From positions 1 to 54,298 of the forward strand of contig JAMPEW010000018.1 in assembly GCA_023664775.1 (NCBI GenBank): a stretch of 54,298 nucleotides of DNA, written 5' to 3'. How positions within the stretch are numbered: the first letter of the stretch is position 1; every line of letters starts with the position of its first letter. The position numbers were made by a program, and so were the translations under genes. This DNA is from Clostridium sp. GTDB lineage: Bacteria > Bacillota > Clostridia > Lachnospirales > Lachnospiraceae. A model generated the notes under the pieces. That model made no database searches. It saw nothing but the letters and a program-made list of their open reading frames with translations, and was not told the DNA's origin. Below, one piece after another: positions 43,453 through 53,340 of this stretch.

Positions 43453-45759
43453 ATGGAAAAATACAGTGGGCTTTCAAAATTGTATTTAAAATTTCAGAAA
43501 AAACGCACCATTGTTACCATATTTGGCGTGGCTGTTGCCGCCGGGCTTTTGTTTGCCATTCTTACCCTGTATTTCAGCAATTTTTTCAATGAGAGAGATG
43601 AGCTAAGAAAACAGGCAGACTATGAAATTGTATTTTTTCCTGAAAGCGCCGAGCAGGCGGCGGGGATTGTCAATGATGCATGCGTAAAAAGCGCTTATGA
43701 AGGCAGATATTTTTCAAAATATAATGCAAGCTACGTTGACGGTGCTTTGTTTATCAACACGAAAAATCCCTACAGGCTTGATAAATATTTTAAGCTGCTG
43801 AGCGATAAATACGGTGTAAGTGGTGAGCTAAACCAAGGGCTTGCCACCTACTATCTGCAAGGGGATGACGGCAACGGCGTATATTTGGGGCTTATTATAT
43901 TTCTCTTTATCGCATTTATATTTGCAATTGTTGCAGTGGGCATTATCAGAAACTCCATACAGCTTAACATGCAGGAGCAGATTAAGGATTACGGAATACT
44001 GCGGTGCATTGGCGCAACAAGAAAGCAGCTGAAAAGGATTATATATCTCATGGGATTTTTTCAGGAGCTTGCAGGTATTCTAATTGGAATGGTGCTTGGA
44101 TTTATAGGAGCAATTTTTATAGGAAAATCATTGGAAATAAAGGCGGGCTTTCATATTATCCCTGTTTTGTTCGTGCTTGCAGCGTTTCTTGGAGATCTTG
44201 CCGCAGCCATGGACGAAATGGGAAAGCTAGTGAAAAAGCTTACGCCTGTTGAGGCGGTAAGAGGAAATCTGAAGCTGAAAAAACGAAAGCTGAAAAGCAG
44301 AAAGCGAGGTTTATTTGGTCACATTTTCGGCGTGGAGGGAGAGTATGCATATAAAAACCTTATGGCAAATAAGGGAAGATTTTATAAATCAATCGCCTCC
44401 TTTGGACTTGGGATTGCAGCGTTTATTGCACTGTCAGTTGTTATATCTGCATTAAATTATAAGGTGAAGGAAATAGAAAGAAGATACGGAGATTACCAGC
44501 TTTATTATTATTCGCATGTTGGAAGCTATTATGATATAGACGCTGCAAAAAGCAGCCTGCCGCCGTATGATATGCTTGAGGCACTTGCAAAGGACAGCAC
44601 GGTTACAGCCGTTAAGCAGATGTATGTGGCATCCCTTTGTATTGCAGATTACGAAAATTATCTTATGAATTATTTTGACTATAAGGATGAATGGTATTGG
44701 CATACAAGGTCGGATGTGGAAAAGATTATAAGGGAAAAAACACCGGGATTTGTTGTATACAATATGGCAATGCTTGACCTGTTTGGCTATGACGAGGAGG
44801 AGATAAAGGAATATGAGGAGCTTTTGGTTGACGGAACCCTTGATGTAAGTGATAACGGGATTATTTTAACGGAATATGTAATGAATGACCAGTATTTTAG
44901 GTATGGAAACGACAAAGATGCATACCGCATACATCATTACAAGGTGGGAGACACGATTGATATTGTTGACTTCAAACGGCTGGCGGCGCTTTATAACGAG
45001 AAACGGAGTGATCCGGGATATGAGCCGTCGATACCTGCCTACGAAGAAGCTTTTGACGGACTTCTTTATCAGGCTTGTATTACTGAGCTGATTGAGCAGG
45101 GGGCATATACAACGTATACGGTTGAAGGCATTGTGAAGTATAACAAAGAGAAAATAGGCGAATTATCGGCAATTCTCCCCCTTGAAAACTATTGTGCAAT
45201 TACGGGACTAAATGAGGCAGACAGCAGTGGAATTAAGTTTCAGGTGAAAAAACGGCTGCCTGAAAAATTTTACGATAAGGTCAGTATGGCTGATATGTCA
45301 TGTAGTTCCTATTATTCATACTATATGGAGGATATGAGTCAGGTCAGGGACATAAAAAAGGTAATCCTGTATGTGGGGATTTTTACAATATTTATGCTTG
45401 TCATAAGCTCCGTAAATATAATAAATACAAATGCAGGCAATCTTTACATGAGAAGACAGGAGCTTGCCCAGCTTCGGGTGATTGGAATGTCAAAGAAAAG
45501 GCTTTGCCGCGTGGTTTTGCTGGAGGGAATGATTACTACAATTATTGCAAATATGATAGGCTGTTTTTTAGGATTTATATGTCTGTTTCCACTGCACATG
45601 GTATTTGAGATTTTGCTTGAGATGGAAATCGTGTTCCCGGCAGCCGGGGCTGTTTTGGGACTTGTCATTTCGGTAATTGTGCTTTGCGGCTCGGTGTATT
45701 TCCCAATTAAACGGATGAGCAACAGTGTGTTGGATAATCTGAATGCAGGAGGGGATTAA
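43453..45759 (+). CDS. FtsX-type ABC permease, copy 2 of 3
   Basis: A 768-residue paralogue of the preceding gene with the same layout (QIKDYGILRCIGATRKQ and RRQELAQLRVIGMSKKR). Its start, MEKYSGLSKLYLK, aligns with that of copy 1 and follows AAGGGAGATGGCTTG. The C-terminal ~27 codons are nearly identical in DNA to copy 3, while the outer domain is strongly diverged. Presumably a subunit of the same transporter or of an alternative one sharing the ATPase. Confidence 0.92.
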   Translation: MEKYSGLSKLYLKFQKKRTIVTIFGVAVAAGLLFAILTLYFSNFFNERDELRKQADYEIVFFPESAEQAAGIVNDACVKSAYEGRYFSKYNASYVDGALFINTKNPYRLDKYFKLLSDKYGVSGELNQGLATYYLQGDDGNGVYLGLIIFLFIAFIFAIVAVGIIRNSIQLNMQEQIKDYGILRCIGATRKQLKRIIYLMGFFQELAGILIGMVLGFIGAIFIGKSLEIKAGFHIIPVLFVLAAFLGDLAAAMDEMGKLVKKLTPVEAVRGNLKLKKRKLKSRKRGLFGHIFGVEGEYAYKNLMANKGRFYKSIASFGLGIAAFIALSVVISALNYKVKEIERRYGDYQLYYYSHVGSYYDIDAAKSSLPPYDMLEALAKDSTVTAVKQMYVASLCIADYENYLMNYFDYKDEWYWHTRSDVEKIIREKTPGFVVYNMAMLDLFGYDEEEIKEYEELLVDGTLDVSDNGIILTEYVMNDQYFRYGNDKDAYRIHHYKVGDTIDIVDFKRLAALYNEKRSDPGYEPSIPAYEEAFDGLLYQACITELIEQGAYTTYTVEGIVKYNKEKIGELSAILPLENYCAITGLNEADSSGIKFQVKKRLPEKFYDKVSMADMSCSSYYSYYMEDMSQVRDIKKVILYVGIFTIFMLVISSVNIINTNAGNLYMRRQELAQLRVIGMSKKRLCRVVLLEGMITTIIANMIGCFLGFICLFPLHMVFEILLEMEIVFPAAGAVLGLVISVIVLCGSVYFPIKRMSNSVLDNLNAGGD

Positions 45760-45802
45760 GCCGTTTACATCACGATATAATAGTTATGAAAGGACGTTTA
45801 CT

Positions 45803-48139
45803 ATGGAAGGCTATAAGGGGATTTCAAAATTATACTTAAAATTTCAAAAGCAGCGTACCATTCTTACGATTATGGGAGTTGCAGCAGCAGTTGCCATTTT
45901 ATTTACGATACTTACGCTGTATTTCAGTAATTTTATTAATGAGAGGGACGCAGTAAGGGAGCGGGCGGACTATGAGCTGGTATTTTTTCCTGAAACGGAT
46001 GAGCAGCTTGCAGGTATTGTCAACAGTGAGCTTGTAAAAAGTGCTTACAACGGAAGATACTATGATGTGGGAAGTGCAGGCTATGTTGACGGGGTGCTGT
46101 TCGTAAACACAAATAATCCGTTCAGAATGAATAAGTGCTATGAGAAGCTTACGGAAAAATATGGGATAAAAGGCAATATCAATCAGGAGCTTGCCGCCTA
46201 CTATTTACAGGGGGATAAAGGAAGTGACGTTTATATAACATTCATTTTGTTTTTCTTTGTTGCGGTTCTGTTTGCCGTTGTGACGGTTGGCATCATAAGA
46301 AATTCCATACAGCTGAATATGATTGAGCAGATTAAGGATTACGGAATATTGAGATGCATAGGTGCCACGAGGGGGCAGCTTCGGACAATTATATTTGTTA
46401 TGGGCTTCCTACAGGAAATTTCAGGACTTATTTTGGGAATGGCGATTGGCTTTGTGACATCGTTTATTATAGGAAAAATATCAGGCATAGAGGTTGGGCT
46501 GCATATCGTTCCTATATTGTTTGTGCTTGTGGCATTTCTTGGAGATTTGTATTTTGTCATGGATGAAAACAGTAAGACGGTCAGAAAAATATCTCCGGTT
46601 GATGCCGTAAGAGGAAACCTAAAGGCGGGACAGCGTAAGATTAAAAGAAGAAAAGCAGGTATATTTGGACATGTATTTGGCATAGATGGGGAGTATGCCT
46701 ACAAGAGCCTTATGGCAAACAAGGGAAGATTTTATAAGTCTGTTGCTGTCTTTAGCTTTGGAATTGCAGTCTGTATAACATTATCGGTTGTGATTGCATC
46801 TGCAAACAGGCTGGAAAAACAGCTTGAGAAAAATTATGGGGAGTATCAGCTGTATTTTTATCAACCGGTAGATGAACGTCTTGACGTTGAAGCTGCGAAA
46901 AGCTGGCTGCCGCCGTATGATTCATTGGATGAAATCGCAAGAGACGGCAGTGTATCGGCTGTCAAGCCAATCTATCTTGTATCGCTTTATGTGGCGGATT
47001 ATGAGAATTACATCAGTAAATATAATCAGAAATATGTTACATATGTTAATGAGGAGTTAGAGCTTCCGTTTCTGTCAGATAATTTGGAAACCGCTGAAGA
47101 CAGGCTGCGTTACAGTAAAATAAATGTATATGGCTGTGATGCGGAGGAGTTAAAGGGATATGAAGCTTTATTGACAGAGGGAACCTTGGATGTAAGCGAA
47201 AATGGTATTGTGATTGTGAAACAAAATCTTTTGCCGAAGGGAGAAGCTGACGGCTGGATAAACCTATGGGAGTCGGATTTTTATAATGTGACGGATTATA
47301 AGCTGGGAGATACAATAAACATTGTTGATTTTCAGATGGTAAGAAGCCTGCATGACGACTATGAAAAACGGCAGAAGGAGCTTGTGGAAAAGGACATTGT
47401 TAGTGACGAGCAGTTTGAAGAAATCGTTTTAGATTTAATTAATCAGGGAATGTACAAAACGTATGTGGTTGAGGGCATTGTGGAATATAATAAGGACAAG
47501 CTTGAGCTTTGGAGCAGCGGGAATGCCTCGCAGATGTATCTGACAGCCCTGTTGCCGCTTGACAGCTACCTTGATGCTACAGGACTTGGCAGGGAGGACA
47601 GCAACGGCGTAAAATATAAGCTTGGAAGTAAATTAAGCGATAAGCTTATGCATTTAATGGAAGATGGACCCGCAACCTATGCTTCCTGTAACAGCTCGAA
47701 CTATGTAACAGACAAAACCATAACAGAGGACACAAAGAAAAAAACGCTGTATATTCAAGTGTTCGCCATATTTATGGTTATTGTTACTACAATAAATATA
47801 ATCAATACAAGTGCAGGCAATCTATACATAAGAAGACAGGAGCTTGCCCAGCTTCGTGCAATCGGAGTGTCAAAGAAAAGGCTTTGCAGGATTGTTTGTC
47901 TGGAAGGAATCATTACCACAATTGCTGCAAATGTTATCGGCTGGATTTTAGGCTTTGGGTGTCTTGCCCCGATACGGAGTGCGTTGAGTGTGATATACGG
48001 AGCAAAGCTGTCTTACCCTGTAATTGCGGCAACTGCTGGACTTGCCGTTTCGGTGCTTGTGCTTTGCGGCTCAGTGTATTTCCCGATTAAACGGATGAGC
48101 AACAGCGTGTTGGATAATCTGAATGCAGGAGGGGATTAA
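45803..48139 (+). CDS. FtsX-type ABC permease, copy 3 of 3
   Basis: A 778-residue paralogue, starting MEGYKGISKLYLK after GAAAGGACGTTTACT; the frame opens 60 bases upstream inside the previous gene, but without alignment to the paralogues. Coupling segments QIKDYGILRCIGATRGQ and RRQELAQLRAIGVSKKR are conserved. Followed, after ~95 bp with two weak hairpins and no other feature, by the single ATPase gene that probably serves all three permeases. Confidence 0.92.
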   Translation: MEGYKGISKLYLKFQKQRTILTIMGVAAAVAILFTILTLYFSNFINERDAVRERADYELVFFPETDEQLAGIVNSELVKSAYNGRYYDVGSAGYVDGVLFVNTNNPFRMNKCYEKLTEKYGIKGNINQELAAYYLQGDKGSDVYITFILFFFVAVLFAVVTVGIIRNSIQLNMIEQIKDYGILRCIGATRGQLRTIIFVMGFLQEISGLILGMAIGFVTSFIIGKISGIEVGLHIVPILFVLVAFLGDLYFVMDENSKTVRKISPVDAVRGNLKAGQRKIKRRKAGIFGHVFGIDGEYAYKSLMANKGRFYKSVAVFSFGIAVCITLSVVIASANRLEKQLEKNYGEYQLYFYQPVDERLDVEAAKSWLPPYDSLDEIARDGSVSAVKPIYLVSLYVADYENYISKYNQKYVTYVNEELELPFLSDNLETAEDRLRYSKINVYGCDAEELKGYEALLTEGTLDVSENGIVIVKQNLLPKGEADGWINLWESDFYNVTDYKLGDTINIVDFQMVRSLHDDYEKRQKELVEKDIVSDEQFEEIVLDLINQGMYKTYVVEGIVEYNKDKLELWSSGNASQMYLTALLPLDSYLDATGLGREDSNGVKYKLGSKLSDKLMHLMEDGPATYASCNSSNYVTDKTITEDTKKKTLYIQVFAIFMVIVTTINIINTSAGNLYIRRQELAQLRAIGVSKKRLCRIVCLEGIITTIAANVIGWILGFGCLAPIRSALSVIYGAKLSYPVIAATAGLAVSVLVLCGSVYFPIKRMSNSVLDNLNAGGD

Positions 48140-48236
48140 ATATTAGAAGACTCCGTAAGGAGCGTGCCAATGGGAAATTCAAAGGGTTTTCCTATAAAGT
48201 TAAAGAGAAGATGCAGTGAATAAAAGGAGGAAGATT

Positions 48237-48902
48237 ATGGAAATCGTAAAAATGGAGCATGTAACAAAAATCTATGGAGCAGGTGATACAAGGGTATGGG
48301 CTTTGGATGATGTAAGTCTTACAATAGACAAGGGGGAAACCCTTGCAGTTGTAGGTGCATCAGGCTCAGGAAAATCCACGCTGCTTCATGTTATGGGCGG
48401 GGTAGACACTGCTGATAACGGAAACATCGTCGTTGACGGAAAGGATATAACGACATTAAGCGATGACGAAATGTCAGTGTTCAGAAGAAGAAAAATCGGC
48501 TTTGTATTTCAGGCATATCATCTGATCCCTGTGCTTACCGTGGAGGAAAATATTAGGATGCCTATTCTGCTTGACCATAAAAAGCCGGACAGGGAATATA
48601 TCGACCACATTATAGAAATGCTTGGGTTAAAGGACAGGAGAAAGCATTTGCCAAACCAATTATCAGGTGGACAACAGCAGCGTGCCGCTATTGCAAGGGC
48701 GCTTGCAAACAGACCGTCCCTTATACTTGCTGATGAGCCTACGGGTGCACTCGACTCTGCAAATGGAAGCGAGGTTATGACATTGCTGCACGACTCTGTT
48801 AAAAAGCTGAATCAGACCCTTGTGCTTATTACCCATAACATTGACCTTGCAAGGGAGTCTGACCGGATTATAAAGCTTGCAGACGGAAAGATTATAGAAT
48901 AA
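48237..48902 (+). CDS. ABC transporter ATP-binding protein
   Basis: A 221-residue MacB/LolD-like ATPase: Walker A GASGSGKST, Q-loop VFQAYHLIP, signature LSGGQQQR, Walker B LILADEPTGALD, switch His (LITHNID). ATG 48237 after GGAGGAAGATT is chosen. It lies between the three FtsX permeases and the CARDB / MacB-permease genes, so it may drive all of these permeases. Confidence 0.95.
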   Translation: MEIVKMEHVTKIYGAGDTRVWALDDVSLTIDKGETLAVVGASGSGKSTLLHVMGGVDTADNGNIVVDGKDITTLSDDEMSVFRRRKIGFVFQAYHLIPVLTVEENIRMPILLDHKKPDREYIDHIIEMLGLKDRRKHLPNQLSGGQQQRAAIARALANRPSLILADEPTGALDSANGSEVMTLLHDSVKKLNQTLVLITHNIDLARESDRIIKLADGKIIE

Positions 48903-49110
48903 CTAGCAATTGCGAAACTTAGCGGTTTCAAAAAGTGAGTTGTGCAAAATGTATAATTCATACGCAAAGCACTTTGGAGCCGTCGGTACTTAGCGAGGTA
49001 TTTTCGAGCTTAGTACCGTTACGTGCGACAAGCAGCGCAAGCGTGCCATGCATTGAATTATACATTTTGAACAACGTATTATCTAAAAAAACATAATTTT
49101 GCAATTGCCT
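48903..49110. repeat. Nested palindromic intergenic element (MITE-like)
   Basis: A 237-base non-coding gap holds nested inverted repeats: outer TAGCAATTGC / GCAATTGCCTA, a 22-base arm (48939-48960) pairing with 49054-49075 with one mismatch, and an inner GGTACT / AGTACC hairpin (48985-49017). The centre contains CGAGG/TTTTCGAGCTT-type short repeats. No transposase is present. Could be a miniature inverted-repeat element or a structured RNA at the end of the ATPase transcript. Confidence 0.6.
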
Positions 49111-49139
49111 ATTTAATAATTTTTAAAAAGGAGAAAAGT

Positions 49140-50066
49140 ATGAAATTAAAAAAGACAAGATATATCCTAAGTATTATGTTATGCATTTTCATGTGCTTTC
49201 TCGGCTGCTTTAATGCAGTTGTCAGTAAGGCGGCAGAGCCGAAGGTCATGGTTGTTGGTTACAAGTTAAATCCTGCGGCGGTAGTGTCGGGAGAGGATTT
49301 TAAGCTTACGGTTACGCTTAAAAACACGGCATCAAGAAAGGTTAGAAACCTAAAGCTTACGGTTGCGTCAGCAGAAGGGGAGTTCATTCCCGTAAATGGA
49401 GCGGGCACTGAATATATAAGCGAAATGGCAGCGGAGGAGGAGCTTGACATAGCCTTTGACATGACGGCAATCAGTGGACTTCAGGAAAAATCCTATAAGC
49501 TCACGATTAAATCTGAATATGAGGATACGAACGGCTATTCCTATACAGTTGAGGATAATCTCTACATTCCAATAACACTTGAACAGAGGCTTTCAGTAAC
49601 GGATATTATGTCGGACCCTTCTGTTAAGCTTGGCGATGACATTGAGATAACGGGAAGAATTAATAATATCGGAGCAGGCACCCTTTACAATGTAACCGTG
49701 AAAATTGAGGGTGAAAATGTAAATACACAGACAAGCTATGTTGGAAATATCGAATCAGGAAAAAGCGGCAATATTGACGTCCTGACGCACACAATCCATC
49801 CTGTGGAGGAGGGTGTATACAGCAAAAATTATATGATTGTCACTTACGAGGATAAGAGTAAGAATAAACATGAGGAAAAGTATGAATTACAGCTTAGTAT
49901 TGAGGCAACAAATTACAGTAATCTTGAAATACTCAAGGAGCCTGAGGAAAAAGAGATATCCTCGGAAACAATTATCATTATTGCAGTTGTTGTAGTCGTT
50001 TTTGTTGTGATAATTCTTTCTGTTATGAAATGGAGAAAGAAGAAAAAAATATTGGAGGAATTTTAA
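49140..50066 (+). CDS. Membrane-anchored CARDB-like surface protein
   Basis: A 308-residue protein with signal peptide (about residues 1-31, cut near KAAEP), two immunoglobulin-like beta domains (about 35-145 and 150-260), and a C-terminal helix (about 275-297) with basic tail. The domain edges (VVSGEDFKLTVTLKNT, VKLGDDIEITGRINNIG) are typical of CARDB/NEW3-type beta-sandwiches that link to transporters. Start follows AAAAAGGAGAAAAGT. Its stop overlaps the permease start by one base (TAATG), so both are probably made together. Confidence 0.85.
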   Translation: MKLKKTRYILSIMLCIFMCFLGCFNAVVSKAAEPKVMVVGYKLNPAAVVSGEDFKLTVTLKNTASRKVRNLKLTVASAEGEFIPVNGAGTEYISEMAAEEELDIAFDMTAISGLQEKSYKLTIKSEYEDTNGYSYTVEDNLYIPITLEQRLSVTDIMSDPSVKLGDDIEITGRINNIGAGTLYNVTVKIEGENVNTQTSYVGNIESGKSGNIDVLTHTIHPVEEGVYSKNYMIVTYEDKSKNKHEEKYELQLSIEATNYSNLEILKEPEEKEISSETIIIIAVVVVVFVVIILSVMKWRKKKKILEEF

Positions 50067-51346
50067 TGGGATGGATGTTCCGGTTAAGTCTGCTTAATAT
50101 GAAAAGAAGAAGGGCAAGGACCATTCTCACGATACTTGGAGTCACAATAGGCGTCATCTCAATTGTTTCACTTCTCGCACTTGGACTTGGGGTAAAGAAA
50201 GAGCTGTTATCGCAGTTTGAGGACGAAAACACCGTAAAAAACATTACGGTCTACGGCTCTCAGAGTTATAAGGAAAAAAGCAGGCTGATTACTGATAAAA
50301 CACTTGAAAAATTTGAACAAATTGATAAGGTTGCATCTGTTTATCCTGAGTATGAGATTTTTGTGGTGCTTTCAATGGGAAAATATACGGCATACACAAA
50401 CATAGTTGGAATACCGAGAGAGCAGCTTGAGAAGCTAAAGCTGGCTGACGGTTCTTCCTTGGGAGAAGGCGGACAAAAGCCGCAGCTTATTTTGGGAAAT
50501 TCCATGGGACTTATGTTTTATAATTACAATACCGGACTAAGCTTTTCGGAGGGGGAGGGCAAGGAGCTTGTATCTGTTGTCAATACCTCCATTCCTGCTG
50601 AGTTTAGCTTTAGTGACGGTGCATTTACAACAAAGCTCAAGGTGGCAGGCGTGCTATATGGCAGTGAGGAGGATTATTCCATGCAGTCACAGAGCGTTTT
50701 CTGTGATTTGGAGGTTTTGAAACGGTATTTGAAATACAATGCAAACGGAACCCCTGTATATGGACAGCCTACGGATGAAAATGGAAATAGCTACAGTGAA
50801 TGGGTGTATACAAGTGCAGTTGTCACAGTAAATGACATAGAGGACGTGGATTTCGTTGTAAAAAAATTACAGGACATGGGGTTTCAGGTGTCAAACGATA
50901 AGGAGTACCTGGAAAGTGCAAAAAAGGAAATAAAGATTATACAGGTATTGCTTGGAGGCATTGGAACCATAGCCCTTGTGGTAGCCGTTATAGGCATAAG
51001 CAACACCATGACAACCTCGGTGTATGACAGGGTAAATGAGATAGGCGTGCTCAAGGTTATCGGCTGTGATTTGGATGAGCTTCTTATGATGTTTCTTTTT
51101 GAGGCGGGTGTCCTTGGCTTTGTTGGAGGCGTGCTTGGCGTAGGACTATCCTTCGGCATAAAAGGAATTATAAATAAAGCTGCTATCAGTATTCTTGGCT
51201 TTGCAAAGGGGACAAGTCTTGCAGTAATACCGATATGGCTTATATTTGTCTCAATAGGAATTTCAACGCTTTTAGGAATACTGGCGGGCTACTTCCCTGC
51301 AAAATGGGCGTCAAGGTTAAACCCGCTTACAGCAGTGAGAAAATAG
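50066..51346 (+). CDS. MacB-type ABC permease
   Basis: A 426-residue permease; ATG 50066 after GGAGGAATTTTA is chosen over an upstream in-frame ATG. N-terminal helix (about 19-43) after a basic stretch, a ~230-residue outer MacB_PCD domain, and a three-helix FtsX block (about 300-420) with NEIGVLKVIGCD and PAKWASRLNPLTAV. MacB permeases export peptides or lipids or transmit energy to extracellular partners. It is coupled to the CARDB protein and followed by a two-component system. Confidence 0.94.
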   Translation: MGWMFRLSLLNMKRRRARTILTILGVTIGVISIVSLLALGLGVKKELLSQFEDENTVKNITVYGSQSYKEKSRLITDKTLEKFEQIDKVASVYPEYEIFVVLSMGKYTAYTNIVGIPREQLEKLKLADGSSLGEGGQKPQLILGNSMGLMFYNYNTGLSFSEGEGKELVSVVNTSIPAEFSFSDGAFTTKLKVAGVLYGSEEDYSMQSQSVFCDLEVLKRYLKYNANGTPVYGQPTDENGNSYSEWVYTSAVVTVNDIEDVDFVVKKLQDMGFQVSNDKEYLESAKKEIKIIQVLLGGIGTIALVVAVIGISNTMTTSVYDRVNEIGVLKVIGCDLDELLMMFLFEAGVLGFVGGVLGVGLSFGIKGIINKAAISILGFAKGTSLAVIPIWLIFVSIGISTLLGILAGYFPAKWASRLNPLTAVRK

Positions 51347-51419
51347 AAAAAGAGGACAAAATCCCTAAAAAAGATTGAAAAAAAAGACGGTAAGGCTCAT
51401 AATTAGCTTGGAGGAAATT

Positions 51420-52097
51420 ATGGCATACAAAATTTTAATGGTGGAGGATGACTTCGCCCTTGCGATGGGAACTGAATATGCACTTTTGTCCGAGGGCTAC
51501 GAGGTTGTAAAAGCAGCAAATCTTGAAGCTGCAAGAGAGCTTTATGACCAGTCGGTAGATTTAATTCTTTTGGACGTTATGCTGCCTGACGGAACAGGCT
51601 TTTCCTTCTGCGAGGAGATAAGGGGCAAGGACAGCCGCGTACCCATTATTTTTCTTACTGCCGTTTCTGAGGAGGCAAATATTGTTCAGGGGCTTGAGCT
51701 TGGAGCTGACGATTATGTCACAAAGCCTTATCGTGTTAAGGAGCTTTTATCCCGTATCGCTGCAAACATACGAAGAAGCGCTTATCATAATGGCTCGTAT
51801 GGGAATGCATATACATTTGGACAGCATTGCTTTTACCCTGCGGAATTTAAGCTTGTAAAGGATGGAAAAACGGTTGACTGTACCACAAGCGAGCTTAAGC
51901 TTTTGCGGATGCTTCTTGTAAATAAGGGAACGGTTTTGGAAAGAAGAATTTTGCTTGAACGGCTTTATGACATAGACGGAGAGTTTATAGATGACAATAC
52001 GTTATCAGTATATATGAAACGCCTCCGTGACAGATTGGGGGAGGACGGCAGCCTGATTGAAACCGTAAGAGGCGTAGGTTACAGATTTAAGGGATGA
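51420..52097 (+). CDS. OmpR/PhoB-family response regulator
   Basis: A 225-residue regulator: acidic VEDD, phosphoacceptor Asp52 (LLDVMLPDG), FLTAV and VTKPY switch residues, then winged helix (TTSELKLLRMLLVNKG, YMKRLRDRLGED, GVGYRF). ATG 51420 follows GGAGGAAATT; the 15 upstream codons lack a site. Stop overlaps the kinase start (ATGA). Likely regulates the upstream ABC genes. Confidence 0.95.
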   Translation: MAYKILMVEDDFALAMGTEYALLSEGYEVVKAANLEAARELYDQSVDLILLDVMLPDGTGFSFCEEIRGKDSRVPIIFLTAVSEEANIVQGLELGADDYVTKPYRVKELLSRIAANIRRSAYHNGSYGNAYTFGQHCFYPAEFKLVKDGKTVDCTTSELKLLRMLLVNKGTVLERRILLERLYDIDGEFIDDNTLSVYMKRLRDRLGEDGSLIETVRGVGYRFKG

Positions 52098-53128
52098 ATA
52101 AACACAGCTATGAAATAGGAAAATTTAATAAATGGTATGCAATTTGCGCAAGTGTTCTTTTGCTTGCGTTTTTTTGCTGTGCTTATGCCGTGCTTCAGGA
52201 ATTTGGGAAGACGCTTTGGATTTTAACGGGCTTGTGCCTGCTGATAGAGGCTGTAATATACATTGTAGTCAGATGCGAGCTTGGCGCATTATGCAATGAA
52301 ATCTCTTATGCGTCAGACATCATGGTTAAACTGGTGGAGGAGGAGGCTATCCCCCCTGAGCCTTATAAGCAGGGCGAGATGGGCGAGCTTTACACAAACC
52401 TTTACAAGCTTGTGGGAACACTTACTGAAAGCAAGCAGAAGGAGCATGAGGAAAAAATATTCCTGCGGGATATTATGTCGGACATTTCCCACCAGTTGAA
52501 AACGCCGCTTGCATCACTGAATGTTTTTATTGATTTGCTTTATGATGATAAGGTTATGGAGCCTGAAAAGAGAAAGCAGATGCTTGAGGAGTCCAAAAAC
52601 CAGCTTGGCAGAATGGAGTGGATGGTGCTTTCCATGTTGAAGCTGGCGAGAATAGAGGCGGGAGCCATACAGTTTGAACAGGAGGCAAATAATCTGAATA
52701 CGCTTTTGCTTCAGGCAGTGGAGGTTGTAACGTACCTCACTGATGGCAGAGGACAGACGATAGCTGTTGACTGCAGGGACGATATAACGCTTGTGTGCGA
52801 TTCCGGCTGGCTTGTGGAGGGCATAATTAATCTTTTAAAAAATGCCTCCGACTATTCTCCTGAAAATTCAGAAATAAGAATAGAAGCGGAACAGACGCCT
52901 GTATTTACAAGAATTTCTGTAAAGGACAAGGGCATGGGCATACCTGAGACGGACTTGCCTAATATATTTAAACGCTTTTACCGTGTAAACAAAGAGGTGA
53001 ATCCAAACAGCGTGGGAATAGGACTTTCCCTTACAAAATCAATTGTGGAGGGCATGGGTGGAAAAATATCTGTGCAAAGTGAGCTTGGGAAATATACCCA
53101 TTTTATCATTACGTTTGTGCAGCTATAA
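52094..53128 (+). CDS. Short-loop (intramembrane-sensing type) histidine kinase
   Basis: A 344-residue kinase with two closely spaced N-terminal helices (about 14-34 and 40-59) and only a few residues outside the membrane, so it cannot bind a ligand itself. H-box SDISHQLKTPLASL with His133, N-box EGIINLLKNASDYS, G-box DKGMGIP and SVGIGLSLTKSI. Such BceS-like kinases are activated by an associated ABC transporter, which fits the adjacent permeases and ATPase. Start overlaps the regulator stop by four bases. Confidence 0.93.
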   Translation: MNKHSYEIGKFNKWYAICASVLLLAFFCCAYAVLQEFGKTLWILTGLCLLIEAVIYIVVRCELGALCNEISYASDIMVKLVEEEAIPPEPYKQGEMGELYTNLYKLVGTLTESKQKEHEEKIFLRDIMSDISHQLKTPLASLNVFIDLLYDDKVMEPEKRKQMLEESKNQLGRMEWMVLSMLKLARIEAGAIQFEQEANNLNTLLLQAVEVVTYLTDGRGQTIAVDCRDDITLVCDSGWLVEGIINLLKNASDYSPENSEIRIEAEQTPVFTRISVKDKGMGIPETDLPNIFKRFYRVNKEVNPNSVGIGLSLTKSIVEGMGGKISVQSELGKYTHFIITFVQL

Positions 53129-53202
53129 ATATATGGCTTGCATGAAGCCGTAATAGGATGAATGCGTGGCTTATATATGATAAGATTTAAGTAGGGTATA
53201 GT

Positions 53203-53217
53203 TTCGTAACAGGACGC
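53203..53217 (+). promoter_or_regulatory. Shared upstream box, copy B
   Basis: TTCGTAACAGGACGC, identical to the minus-strand 35766-35780 sequence. A TCGATAAA lies 31 bases downstream, close to the CCGATATA found 30 bases downstream in copy A. The gap 53129-53202 contains only a weak GGCTT/AAGCC hairpin. Confidence 0.5.
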
Positions 53218-53340
53218 TAAAATAATATAATACAAACCATTCAGGCTTTCGATAAATATTATGTGGGAAAGCAAGGGTCAGTTCATTTGCGTAAGGCAGA
53301 CATAGAATGGCTGGCATTCAATTTCAATCGGAGGGAGAGA

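Noticed and set aside
48140-48236. Promoter or riboswitch between the third permease and the ATPase
   Set aside because: Only two weak hairpins (CTCC/GGAG and GGAAA/TTTCC) are present; no -35/-10 pair or aptamer pattern.
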